Made by a program: the position numbers and the translations under genes
Part shown: piece after piece, positions 1 through 6,675 of the stretch
Layout of the letters: each line of letters begins with the position of its first letter
Position numbering within the stretch: the first letter of the stretch is position 1
Source of the DNA: Bacillota bacterium
GTDB lineage: Bacteria > Bacillota > Clostridia > Christensenellales > CALWSW01
Direction of reading: 5' to 3'
Assembly: GCA_023402915.1 (NCBI GenBank)
Contig: JAEYFO010000336.1
Coordinates: 1 to 7,354 of the forward strand
Length of the DNA: 7,354 nt
Notes under the pieces: generated by a model
What the model saw: only the letters and a program-made list of their open reading frames with translations
Database searches by the model: none
What the model was told of the DNA's origin: nothing

Positions 1-376
1 GGTCCAGCGTGCGCTGATCGGAAAACTGGTCTCCGTAGAACGTTTCCAAAATGGCGGGAACGGCGCTGCTTTCCGATTCGGGCTGAGAGGAGCTGCCGGA
101 AGGCGTTTCCGGCTCCTCCTGCGCGCCCTCCTGAGAAAACGGCCAGAGCGAGACGGACTCGCCGCCGTGCAGCAGCGTTTTGACCGCCCATACGCCTGCA
201 AAGGCCAGCAGCGCGAAAATCAGCAGCAGCACGACGCAGCCGATGGCCACGCCCTTGCGCGCGGTTTTTTCTTCGTCGTGGTTCGATGCCTGCGGCGCGG
301 GGGGAAAAGCGCTCTGTTCGGCCGATTCGCCGGAAAGCACCTCCGGCGGCTGGGGTTCAAAGGGGGAATGTGCCAT
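1..376 (-). CDS. Single-pass membrane protein, function unknown (C-terminus beyond window)
   Basis: This minus-strand reading frame starts with ATG at 376 and is open for 125 codons to the left edge. AAAGGAG lies 8 nt before the ATG and supports the start. The first 40 residues are polar and rich in Pro, Glu and Ser. K37, R40 and K41 precede a hydrophobic segment at about 43-65, so the N-terminus should be cytoplasmic and the rest outside. Residues 82-105 form a Ser/Glu/Pro-rich linker, and a possible folded domain begins near 106 (AILETFYGDQFSDQ). The gene starts 26 nt after the GDPD stop codon, so it is probably the third gene of the transporter-GDPD operon. I recognise no family; the visible part looks like a membrane anchor and spacer for an extracytoplasmic domain encoded beyond the edge. 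Confidence 0.75.
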   Translation of the reverse strand, partial: MAHSPFEPQPPEVLSGESAEQSAFPPAPQASNHDEEKTARKGVAIGCVVLLLIFALLAFAGVWAVKTLLHGGESVSLWPFSQEGAQEEPETPSGSSSQPESESSAVPAILETFYGDQFSDQRTLD

Positions 377-402
377 GATCGTTGCTCCTTTGGGGCGGAT
401 TT

Positions 403-1251
403 TTATTTTTCAGCGGGGCGGAAGCCCTCGAAGATCATCAGGTCAAAGCGGGAACGGGCGCGGTCGTAATCTTCCTGCGAGCGGATCGTCCAGGCCACGG
501 GCACCGTGCCGAACAGATGGCGGCACAGCCACAGCGAAAGGTTCCCCTTGGCGGCGGTGTGGTCGTAGGCGATGAAGTCCGGGCGGCACAGGCAGTTGGT
601 CAGAAGATGGGTCACGGCGAAATAGCTCAGCTTCTCCTTGCCGGTTTTGGCAAGGGGCGTAAGCCTGCTCGACAGCTGGCCGCGGATCACGCCCGGCCGG
701 TAGCGGCGGAACCACTTGACTGCCAAAGGGCTGAAGGATTCCATGCAGTAGTCGCCGTGGTAGTCCCGCAGGATTTTCGAGGCGGCTTCGCACACGGGAT
801 AGTTGTTCACGGGGGACATCTTCAGCTCCACGATCAGCGGCACGCGGCCGTCCACCATGGAAAGCACGTCCGTAAAGAGCGGGATGCGCTCGGCGCTTCC
901 AAGGAGCGGGAAGGACAGCAGCTCTTCGTAGGAATGGGCGTCCACCCGGCCCGAAACGCCGCAGACCCGCGGCAGCGTGTCGTCGTGGAACACCACCATC
1001 TGCCCGTCGCGGGTGAGCTGCACGTCCAGCTCGATGCCGTAGCCCGCCTCCACCGCCGCGCGAAAGGCGGCCATGGAGTTTTCCGGGCGGACAGGGGGCT
1101 GGCCGTTTTCCCCGCGATTGTCATGCAGGCCGCGGTGGGCGTAATCCCAGCCCATCAGGGGCGCGAAACGTTTTTTGCTGCGGCGGCGCGAGCCGATGGC
1201 GAAAAGATACAGAACCAGAATCAGAAGGATCGTCAGCAAAATCGCGGTCAT
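403..1251 (-). CDS. Membrane-anchored glycerophosphodiester phosphodiesterase (GDPD family)
   Basis: This 282-residue protein should hydrolyse glycerophosphodiesters to glycerol-3-phosphate and an alcohol, or a related phosphodiester. The GDPD signature is complete: H39-R40-G41 in AHRGLHD, PENS with E57, E74 and D76 in ELDVQLTRDG, H89 in VVFHDDTL, E142-L-K144, and a late VAWT with W254. Residues 1-20 form one hydrophobic helix, followed at once by the basic cluster RRRSKKR (22-28). By the positive-inside rule this suggests N-out/C-in topology, with the catalytic domain on the cytoplasmic face; this is an inference. The ATG at 1251 has AAAGGAG 8 nt upstream, 32 nt after the MFS stop. The length fits a single-domain GDPD plus anchor. 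The substrate cannot be read from the sequence, and a role in phospholipid or teichoic-acid turnover is equally possible. Confidence 0.93.
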   Translation of the reverse strand: MTAILLTILLILVLYLFAIGSRRRSKKRFAPLMGWDYAHRGLHDNRGENGQPPVRPENSMAAFRAAVEAGYGIELDVQLTRDGQMVVFHDDTLPRVCGVSGRVDAHSYEELLSFPLLGSAERIPLFTDVLSMVDGRVPLIVELKMSPVNNYPVCEAASKILRDYHGDYCMESFSPLAVKWFRRYRPGVIRGQLSSRLTPLAKTGKEKLSYFAVTHLLTNCLCRPDFIAYDHTAAKGNLSLWLCRHLFGTVPVAWTIRSQEDYDRARSRFDLMIFEGFRPAEK

Positions 1252-1283
1252 TGGGAATCTCCTTTGAAAAGGCGGGAAACAGC

Positions 1284-2609
1284 TCAGTCCATATCCTCAA
1301 ACGCTTCGAGCGCCGAGGCGGGCGGCGCGGGACGGTTGTCGCCGTGACGGACGAAGCACATCGTCACAAACGACGCGGCCACAAACAGCGCCCCATAGGG
1401 AAAGAGCGTCCAGTAGCCCACGTGCTCGAGGAAGAAGCCGGACAGGATGGGCGTGACGATCTGCGCCGCCATGGAGAAGGTGTAGTAGAAGCCGGTGTAT
1501 TTTCCGACGTCCGAGCCCTTGCTCATCTCCACCACCATCGGATAGGAATTGACGTTGATGGACGCCCAGCCGACGCCCACGAGGACGAACAGCCCGTTTG
1601 CGATCATGGACACCGCCGGTTCGTCGTTTTTCATGACCACCATGGCGTCGCTCAGGAAGGAGGCGCCGAGGAGCGCCGCGGCCAGCAGCGCCGCGCCAAA
1701 GAGGATGACCTTCTTTCGGCCCAGACGGGAAGAGACGAGGCCCACCGGCAGGAAAGAGGCGATGGCCGACACCGTCGCCACCATCACGCAGGAGGCAAAG
1801 CCGCCGCCTGTGATGCCCAGCTGCACCTGGACGTATTTGGAAAACGAAGTGGTGACGGCGTTATAGCCCATGAACCACAGCGCCACAGAGCAAAGCAGGA
1901 AGATCAGGCTCTTTTTGACGGCGGGATCCATCGGCGCCTTTTTGGAAGAAGCGCCGTCGGTTTTTTCGTTGGGATCGTCCGCCGCTTCGTGATCGAGCGC
2001 CACCGTTTCCGCCGCCAGCTTGCGTTCGCGGATGGTCAAAAACAGCACGGCGACGGACACGAGCATCAAAATGGCCACCGCGAGGAAAATCGGGAAATAG
2101 TCCGGGTGCGTCCCTTCGCCAAGGAGCAGCCGGATACACACGAGCGCAAACAGGCCGCCCACCGCGCCCATGAGGTTGATGATGGCGTTGGCTTTCGAGC
2201 GCAGGGGCTTGGGGGTCACGTCGGGCATGAGCGCCACGGCGGGGGAGCGGTACACGCCCATCGCGACGAGCAGAAGCCCCAGCACGACGATGAAAAACGT
2301 CAGGTTTTCCGCCCGGTCCGCCGCGGGGAGAAGAAGCGTCAGCGCGCTCGCCGCCAGCGTTCCGCCCACGATGAAGGGCATCCGCCGCCCCAGCCGGGAC
2401 GTGCAGCGGTCGGACAGCGCGCCGAAAAACGGCAGCAAAAACAGCGCCAGAATGTTGTCGAGCGACATGATGAATCCGGCCTGCGTGTCGCCCATGCGGA
2501 ACGTGTTTTTGAGCATGAGGGGCACAAGGCTGTCGTAGACCTGCCAAAAGGCGCAGATCGACAAAAAGGCCAGGCCCACGAGGAACGTGCGGCGGGTGTT
2601 GAGCTTCAT
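1284..2609 (-). CDS. MFS transporter, SLC45/sucrose-symporter-like
   Basis: This 441-residue integral membrane protein has many hydrophobic segments, consistent with the 12-helix MFS fold. The first inter-helix loop carries an MFS motif A-type sequence at 63-76 (G-A-L-S-D-R ... L-G-R-R), and a second copy appears in the C-terminal half (SSRLGRKK). Residues 119-141 (Y-R-S-P-A-V-A-L-M-P-D-V ... R-S-K-A-N-A) resemble the sugar-symporter branch related to plant sucrose carriers and SLC45. A charged cytoplasmic loop at about 193-234, rich in Glu, Asp and Lys, joins the two halves. ATG at 2609 follows GAGG at 7 nt. It is the first gene of a tight group with the GDPD and a membrane protein. Family membership is secure. 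The substrate is unknown: a sugar or glycoside by family, possibly something tied to GDPD by context. Confidence 0.92.
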   Translation of the reverse strand: MKLNTRRTFLVGLAFLSICAFWQVYDSLVPLMLKNTFRMGDTQAGFIMSLDNILALFLLPFFGALSDRCTSRLGRRMPFIVGGTLAASALTLLLPAADRAENLTFFIVVLGLLLVAMGVYRSPAVALMPDVTPKPLRSKANAIINLMGAVGGLFALVCIRLLLGEGTHPDYFPIFLAVAILMLVSVAVLFLTIRERKLAAETVALDHEAADDPNEKTDGASSKKAPMDPAVKKSLIFLLCSVALWFMGYNAVTTSFSKYVQVQLGITGGGFASCVMVATVSAIASFLPVGLVSSRLGRKKVILFGAALLAAALLGASFLSDAMVVMKNDEPAVSMIANGLFVLVGVGWASINVNSYPMVVEMSKGSDVGKYTGFYYTFSMAAQIVTPILSGFFLEHVGYWTLFPYGALFVAASFVTMCFVRHGDNRPAPPASALEAFEDMD

Positions 2610-2636
2610 CGGACTACCTCACTGTGTCAGTTTTTG

Positions 2637-2673
2637 AAAATTGTGGGAAACCTGTAAAAATCGTGGAACCCCT
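2637..2673. repeat. Imperfect 17-bp direct repeat upstream of the MFS gene
   Basis: AAAATTGTGGGAAACCT at 2637-2653 is repeated as AAAATCGTGGAACCCCT at 2657-2673, with 13 of 17 positions identical. The offset is exactly 20 bp, close to two helical turns. It lies 28-64 bp before the MFS start codon. A paired operator is possible, but the A-rich context could produce this by chance. I did not find a convincing promoter for the MFS gene in this 121-bp gap. Confidence 0.3.
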
Positions 2674-2730
2674 TTGAGAAATTTTGAAAAGCGCCGAAAC
2701 GTTTGGCGGCAGATTCAAAAAAGGCCGCGC

Positions 2731-3171
2731 TCAACGCCCGCCGAAAAACGCCGAAAGCGGCGCGACGACGGCGGAAAAATCGGTGATGCTCTCGTTCAGC
2801 CGCGCAAAATCCACCGATGCGATGCCGGCGATCCCGGCGTTGAGCCCGTCGATGTCGATGGCGTTGAAGGAGCGCAGCACGCTCGTCAGGTCGGTGTTGG
2901 CGGTGCGGACCACGTCCTCCGTGGCGGCGAGCACCCGGTTGGAAGAATCGATCAGCGTGTCGATGGAATCGGTCATGCCCACCAGATCGACCCGGTTCAC
3001 CGTATTCACCACGGCGATGACCTTCAAAAGCGTCACGCAGAGCAGCGCCACGCAAAGCGCTGTGCAGAGCGTGCGCAGCCGGGTGTGCAGCAGCACTTTT
3101 TTCTGGTGCTTCTGCTGCTCCAAAAGCAGCGATTCGATGGAGGCCAGCCGCCCCATGTCGCGTTCCGTCAA
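2731..3171 (-). CDS. Small single-pass membrane protein with internal repeats, function unknown
   Basis: I chose the TTG at 3171 as start: GGAGGGG ends 8 nt before it, and upstream in-frame starts fall too close to or beyond the promoter. The next ATG (3156) is too far from that site. The product has 146 residues. Residues 1-33 are cytoplasmic and basic (K21, K24, K25, R31, R33), and a membrane helix at about 34-55 contains C36, C40 and C45. The remaining ~90 residues should be outside the cell. That part has four copies of a pattern, Val/Ile/Thr-Asp-Leu/Ile/Phe, then hydrophobics at the 6th, 10th and 13th positions, at about 61-73, 93-105, 105-117 and 120-132. They are probably amphipathic helices that self-associate or pack on a partner. 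The gene has its own promoter and lies 121 bp upstream of the MFS gene. I recognise no family. Confidence 0.75.
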   Translation of the reverse strand: MTERDMGRLASIESLLLEQQKHQKKVLLHTRLRTLCTALCVALLCVTLLKVIAVVNTVNRVDLVGMTDSIDTLIDSSNRVLAATEDVVRTANTDLTSVLRSFNAIDIDGLNAGIAGIASVDFARLNESITDFSAVVAPLSAFFGGR

Positions 3172-3179
3172 AAAATCAG

Positions 3180-3186
3180 CCCCTCC
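3180..3186 (-). promoter_or_regulatory. Ribosome binding site selecting a TTG start
   Basis: GGAGGGG on the minus strand lies 8 nt (10 nt from the GGAGG core) before the TTG at 3171. It is the only strong Shine-Dalgarno sequence in this leader and decides the start of the small membrane protein gene. Confidence 0.75.
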
Positions 3187-3237
3187 GTTTTGTTCATTGT
3201 GACAATTTGCGGCAAAATTCGTCCGCACGATAGTTTG

Positions 3238-3266
3238 AGTATACCACGCCGGGCGGCGCAAGCAAA
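3238..3266 (-). promoter_or_regulatory. Sigma-A-like extended -10 promoter
   Basis: On the minus strand TATACT (3243-3238) is preceded by TGG, giving an extended -10 element. A poor -35 (TTTGCT, 3266-3261) sits 17 nt upstream. Transcription should start near 3231, about 60 nt before the TTG start of the small membrane protein gene, and may continue into the transporter operon. Confidence 0.65.
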
Positions 3267-3372
3267 GCGCGCGTGTGACGCTTCGAGGGGGAAAAAGACC
3301 GGATCTCCGTAAAAATCAGGAAAAGAATTCGCGAAAATTCGCCGTGGGGCGCAGGTTTTTCAAGGGTTTTTC

Positions 3373-3401
3373 TTGTATTGCGCGGCAGATTGGAATATAA
3401 T
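3373..3401 (+). promoter_or_regulatory. Sigma-A-like promoter of bipA
   Basis: A perfect -10, TATAAT (3396-3401), lies 17 nt after TTGTAT (3373-3378), which matches the -35 consensus in its first three bases. The predicted start near 3408 leaves a leader of about 108 nt before the bipA ATG. Confidence 0.75.
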
Positions 3402-3412
3402 CAAGGGCGTGT

Positions 3413-3453
3413 CCGGATTTGTTCCCTATTTTAATGGGAAGAGAATCGTCCGG
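3413..3453 (+). promoter_or_regulatory. Imperfect hairpin in the bipA leader
   Basis: Three helices stack on each other: CCG (3413-3415) with CGG (3451-3453), GATT (3416-3419) with AATC (3444-3447), and TTCCC (3422-3426) with GGGAA (3436-3440). They are separated by a three-base bulge and a small TG/GAG internal loop. The loop is AT-rich and no T-run follows, so it is not a terminator. It sits at the very 5' end of the predicted transcript. A role in mRNA stability or temperature response is conceivable but unproven. Confidence 0.4.
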
Positions 3454-3515
3454 CAAAAGATCGGTTTCTTTGAAAATTTTGATAGATTTGTTTGTTTGAC
3501 AGGAGAAAAAGCGCA

Positions 3516-5339
3516 ATGAACGCCAGAAACGACATCCGAAACATCGCCATCATCGCCCACGTCGACCATGGCAAGACCACGCTGGTCGATCAGCTTCTCA
3601 AGCAGAGCGGCATTTTCCGCGCCAACGAAGCCGTGCCCGACTGCGTCATGGACTCGGGCGATCTCGAACGGGAGCGCGGCATCACGATCCTGGCGAAGAA
3701 CACCGCCGTGACCTACAAGGGCACGAAGATCAACATCATCGACACGCCCGGACACGCCGATTTCGGCGGCGAGGTGGAACGCATTTTGACCATGGTGGAC
3801 GGCGTTCTGCTGCTGGTGGACGCCTTTGAAGGCTGTATGCCCCAGACCCGTTTCGTGCTCAAAAAGGCTCTCGGCCTCAAGAAGAAGGCCGTCGTGGTCG
3901 TCAACAAGCTCGACCGCCCGGAAGCCCGTCCCGCCGCGGTGGTGGACGAGATCATCGACCTGTTCATCGAGCTGGGCGCCGACGACGATCAGTTGGAATT
4001 CCCCGTGGTGTTCGCCTCCGGCCGCGACGGCTACGCCACCCTCGATCCCGACGTGCCCTCGGACGACATGCAGCCCCTTTTTGACGCCATCCTCAAGGAG
4101 ATCCCCGCGCCCGAGGTGGACGAGAACGGCCCGCTCCAGATCCTTATTTCCAGCCTGGATTACGACGATTACGTGGGCCGCATCGGCATCGGCCGCGTCG
4201 AGCGGGGCACCGTGACCACGGGCGAGCAGGTGACGCTGTGCCACACGGACGGCAGCCGCGAAAACGTCCGCGTTTCGAGGATGTATCAGTTCCGCGGCCT
4301 GGGCCGCGTCGAAGAAAAAGAGGCCCGCGCGGGCGACATCGTGGCGCTTTCGGGCATCGCAAACCTGAGCATCGGCGAAACGCTGTGCGATCCGGAGTGC
4401 ATCGAGCCGCTGCCCTTCGTCAAGATCGACGAGCCCACCGTGGCCATGACGTTCCTCGTCAACGACAGCCCCCTCGCCGGCAAGGAAGGCACCTACGTCA
4501 CCAGCCGGAACCTGCGCGAGCGTCTCTATAAGGAAGTGCAGACCAACGTCTCCATGCGCGTGGAGGACACCGATTCCACCGATGCGTTCAAGGTCTCCGG
4601 CCGCGGCGAGCTGCATCTTTCCGTCCTCATCGAGCAGATGCGCCGTCAGGGCTACGAGTTCGCCGTGTCCCGTCCCCGCGTGATCTATAAGGAGATCGAC
4701 GGCAAGCTCTGCGAGCCCATGGAGCGCCTGGTCATCGACGTGCCGGAAGATTTCGTCGGCCCCGTTATGCAGAAGATCGGCCTGCGCAAGGGCGAACTGG
4801 TCGATATGACCAGCGCCGTCAACGGTTCGGTCAAGCTGGAGTTCCGCATTCCCTCCCGCGGCCTGATGGGCTACCGGACGGAGTTTTTGACCGACACCAA
4901 GGGCAACGGCATCATGAACCAGATCTTCGACGGCTACGAGCCCTATAAGGGCGATATGGACACCCGCTCCACCGGCTCCATCATCGCGCACGAAACGGGC
5001 GAATCCACCGGCTACGGCCTGTTTAACGCGCAGGAGCGCGGCGAGCTGTTCATCGGCCCGGGCGTGCCGGTCTACGAGGGCATGATCGTCGGCGCGAACC
5101 CCAAGGGCGAGGACATCGTCGTCAACGTCTGCAAAAAGAAGCACGTCACCAACACCCGCGCCGCCGGTTCGGACGAAGCGCTGCGCCTCACGCCGCCGCG
5201 GACGCTGAGCCTGGAGCAGTCCATCGAGTTCATCTCCGACGACGAACTGGTCGAAGTGACGCCCAAGTCCATCCGTCTCAGGAAGCGCATCCTCAACAAG
5301 GAACAGCGCGCCAAAATGCGCGCCCGCGCCGAGAGCTGA
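3516..5339 (+). CDS. typA: Ribosome-associated translational GTPase BipA/TypA
   Basis: BipA (TypA) is a translational GTPase of the EF-G/LepA group that binds the ribosome. In studied bacteria it is needed for normal 50S assembly and growth at low temperature or under stress. At 607 residues it matches the usual family length. All GTPase motifs are visible: P-loop AHVDHGKT (14-21), G2 RGITI (54-58), G3 DTPGH (76-80) and G4 NKLD (130-133). An EF-Tu-like beta-barrel domain follows from about 200, then EF-G III/V-like domains and the BipA-specific C-terminal domain. The switch sequence [10 protein letters not shown] has Gly48 where Asn is common. The ATG at 3516 was chosen over a TTG at 3492 because AGGAG (3501-3505) lies 10 nt before it. 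It is transcribed alone, divergent from the membrane-protein gene, and ends at a strong terminator. Confidence 0.98.
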   Translation: MNARNDIRNIAIIAHVDHGKTTLVDQLLKQSGIFRANEAVPDCVMDSGDLERERGITILAKNTAVTYKGTKINIIDTPGHADFGGEVERILTMVDGVLLLVDAFEGCMPQTRFVLKKALGLKKKAVVVVNKLDRPEARPAAVVDEIIDLFIELGADDDQLEFPVVFASGRDGYATLDPDVPSDDMQPLFDAILKEIPAPEVDENGPLQILISSLDYDDYVGRIGIGRVERGTVTTGEQVTLCHTDGSRENVRVSRMYQFRGLGRVEEKEARAGDIVALSGIANLSIGETLCDPECIEPLPFVKIDEPTVAMTFLVNDSPLAGKEGTYVTSRNLRERLYKEVQTNVSMRVEDTDSTDAFKVSGRGELHLSVLIEQMRRQGYEFAVSRPRVIYKEIDGKLCEPMERLVIDVPEDFVGPVMQKIGLRKGELVDMTSAVNGSVKLEFRIPSRGLMGYRTEFLTDTKGNGIMNQIFDGYEPYKGDMDTRSTGSIIAHETGESTGYGLFNAQERGELFIGPGVPVYEGMIVGANPKGEDIVVNVCKKKHVTNTRAAGSDEALRLTPPRTLSLEQSIEFISDDELVEVTPKSIRLRKRILNKEQRAKMRARAES

Positions 5340-5361
5340 GAAAAACACAATTAAAAAAGAG

Positions 5362-5395
5362 AAACCCGTTCTTTGAAGCAAAGAGCGGGTTTTTT
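5362..5395 (+). terminator. Intrinsic terminator of bipA
   Basis: A 14-bp stem with one G-U pair joins 5362-5375 to 5379-5392, with an AAG loop, and the T-run ends at 5395. It begins 22 nt after the bipA stop codon. The A-rich stretch before the stem could give weak activity on the other strand too. Confidence 0.93.
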
Positions 5396-5911
5396 GCATC
5401 GTTTGCGTAAAGCGGGGAGCGGCTCTGGCCCGACAGAGAATGCGTGGATTGCACAGAAGAGAGGAAAGAAACCGGAGGACGATGCAGATTGCTCGGGAGC
5501 GCGGGAAACGAATGCGATCCGGCGCGAACATACGGGGGAGTTTTCCGAAAAGCGCTTCTTGCGAGAGCTTCCCTGTGTCAAATAGCCGCGGCCTTTGGGA
5601 AAAGCGGCGCACGGTTTTTTGCTCCCCTTTGCGACTCACGGCAAAAGCCGTATCCCCTGTCAACGGAAGGCGCTGTTGGGCGAGGGAAAGCCGCGCGGAA
5701 AAACGCGGTGAGCAACGTTTCCGGAATTTCGCCATAGACACGCTTTGGGGTTTTCGCGAGAATCAGAAAACTTCCGCATGATCCGTCGCAGAACGGGGTC
5801 TGCGCGTCTTGAGAAGGAGCGTGGAGCAGCGCGCGCTTCGGCGGTTTCGCTCAGCGCCGCCGGGGGCGCTGCAAAATGATGGGGAAAATCCCCCAAAGAG
5901 ACTCTGTTCAG
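5396..5911. other. Long intergenic region with several hairpins; no gene recognised
   Basis: No reading frame here has a credible start plus protein-like composition; the open frames are Arg/Ser-rich and lack recognisable domains. Visible local inverted repeats are CTCTG/CAGAG (5423-5438), ACGGC-AAAA-GCCGT (5638-5651), CCGCG/CGCGG (5691-5708), CAGCGCC/GGCGCTG (5852-5871, seven GC-rich pairs) and GGGGA/TCCCC (5881-5893). A plus-strand terminator follows directly. I could not match it to RNase P RNA, tmRNA, 6S RNA, SRP RNA or a riboswitch class, and I see no clear promoter. It may be an unannotated non-coding RNA, a dispersed intergenic repeat or decayed sequence. Confidence 0.4.
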
Positions 5912-5951
5912 ACGCTTTTTCGTCGGCGTGGAGAAGCGTTCTTTTTATTTT
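5912..5951 (+). terminator. Plus-strand intrinsic terminator without an assigned gene
   Basis: A 10-bp stem with two G-U pairs joins ACGCTTTTTC (5912-5921) to GGAGAAGCGT (5930-5939), with an 8-nt loop, and TTCTTTTTATTTT follows. The T-run is on the plus-strand side and the G-U pairs become mismatches on the other strand, so it works for plus-strand transcripts. bipA already has a terminator 520 nt upstream. Confidence 0.6.
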
Positions 5952-5981
5952 GGAAAAATCATCCCAATGGGACGCTGTTCG

Positions 5982-6608
5982 TCAGTCCTTTTTTTCGGCG
6001 GTCGAAGAAGTCTCCCCCTCCGCCTTCTTTCCCGGCCGAAGCCCGGCCAGCAGCAGCGGCAGCGCGGAATCGCTGTATTCCGTCAGGGAAAAATCGCCGC
6101 GATACAGGCACCAGTCCGTGATCAGCCCCCGCTCGCACATGGCGTACAGCCGCACCAGCTGGGACGCGCTGCGCTCCGTGGTGATCTCGCCCCGCTCCTG
6201 CCCCCGGGTGATGATGGTGCGAAGCAGCCGGTAATACAGGCGGCTGCGGTCGAGCAGCTGCTTTTCGCCGTCCTGCGTCAGCTGCGTGGAATACATCCGG
6301 GTCAAAAGCCCGATGTCCACCCGCCGCTCGATCATGTCGAACAGCTCGTGCGTGAGGAAAAAGAGCGTCTCGAGCGCGTCGGCCCGCGGGTCGAGCGTGG
6401 CGGAAAGCTCCTCGTATTTTTCGTCGAACAGATAGGCCATGGAGCCAAGGAGCGCGTCCTTCCCGCGGAAATAATGATAAAACGACCCGCGGGACGTACC
6501 CGATTCAAAGATGATTTCCTCAATGGTGGTATTTTCGTAGCCCTTTTCGTAAAAGAGCTTCCAGGCCGCGTCCACGATGCGGCTCTTGGTGTTGCGGGGG
6601 TTTTTCAT
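5982..6608 (-). CDS. TetR/AcrR-family transcriptional regulator
   Basis: This 208-residue protein has the typical TetR length and layout. The N-terminal DNA-binding domain spans about 7-54: helix 1 at 8-22 (SRIVDAAWKLFYEKG), then TTIEEI and the recognition region SGTSRGSFYHYF (36-47) followed by the usual K50-D51-A-L-L. The rest is the helical ligand-binding and dimerisation domain, which is not conserved enough to name a ligand; it ends in a charged tail. I placed the start at ATG 6608, with GGAAGG upstream, because the frame extending to 6743 overlaps the GNAT gene and lacks TetR-like sequence. It lies 67 nt after the GNAT gene with no clear promoter between, so the two are probably co-transcribed. 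TetR proteins usually repress their own operon or a neighbour; which one applies here is not visible. Confidence 0.92.
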   Translation of the reverse strand: MKNPRNTKSRIVDAAWKLFYEKGYENTTIEEIIFESGTSRGSFYHYFRGKDALLGSMAYLFDEKYEELSATLDPRADALETLFFLTHELFDMIERRVDIGLLTRMYSTQLTQDGEKQLLDRSRLYYRLLRTIITRGQERGEITTERSASQLVRLYAMCERGLITDWCLYRGDFSLTEYSDSALPLLLAGLRPGKKAEGETSSTAEKKD

Positions 6609-6675
6609 GGGCGGCGCTTCCTTCCGGTCGGATCGGTGCAGGGGAGATCTGGACGGTTTGAAAAATGGGGGAGCA

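Noticed and set aside
1251..2657. 468-residue plus-strand frame opposite the MFS gene
   Set aside because: It is His/Arg/Gly-rich with no domain, and lies opposite a clear membrane transporter. The same holds for the 382-1347 frame opposite the GDPD.
2690..2712. Minus-strand CGCC/GGCG hairpin followed by CTTTTC after the small membrane protein gene
   Set aside because: A 4-bp stem with a 9-nt loop and a short T-run is not convincing as a terminator, so read-through to the MFS gene stays possible.
5452..5480. GAGGAAAG-like string suggesting RNase P RNA
   Set aside because: The conserved bases that should follow and the matching downstream conserved region are absent.
3426..5741. 771-residue open frame antisense to bipA
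   Set aside because: It is opposite a complete, motif-verified bipA, and its His/Ala/Val/Gly/Asp-rich composition is what GC-biased codons give when read in reverse.
5440..5781. Overlapping plus-strand frames of 97-113 residues in the long intergenic region
   Set aside because: A GGAGG at 5474-5478 sits too close (3 nt) to an ATG or 10 nt from a TTG, but both products are Arg/Ser/Ala-rich, overlap each other and show no recognisable domain.
5954..5973. Possible minus-strand terminator after the TetR gene (TCCC/GGGA then T5)
   Set aside because: The stem is only 4-5 bp with a 3-nt loop, too weak to call without transcript data.
6590..6640. Minus-strand CCGGAAGGAAGC resembling the conserved SRP RNA core
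   Set aside because: The rest of the SRP RNA helix is missing, and the sequence is explained as the ribosome binding site of the TetR gene.
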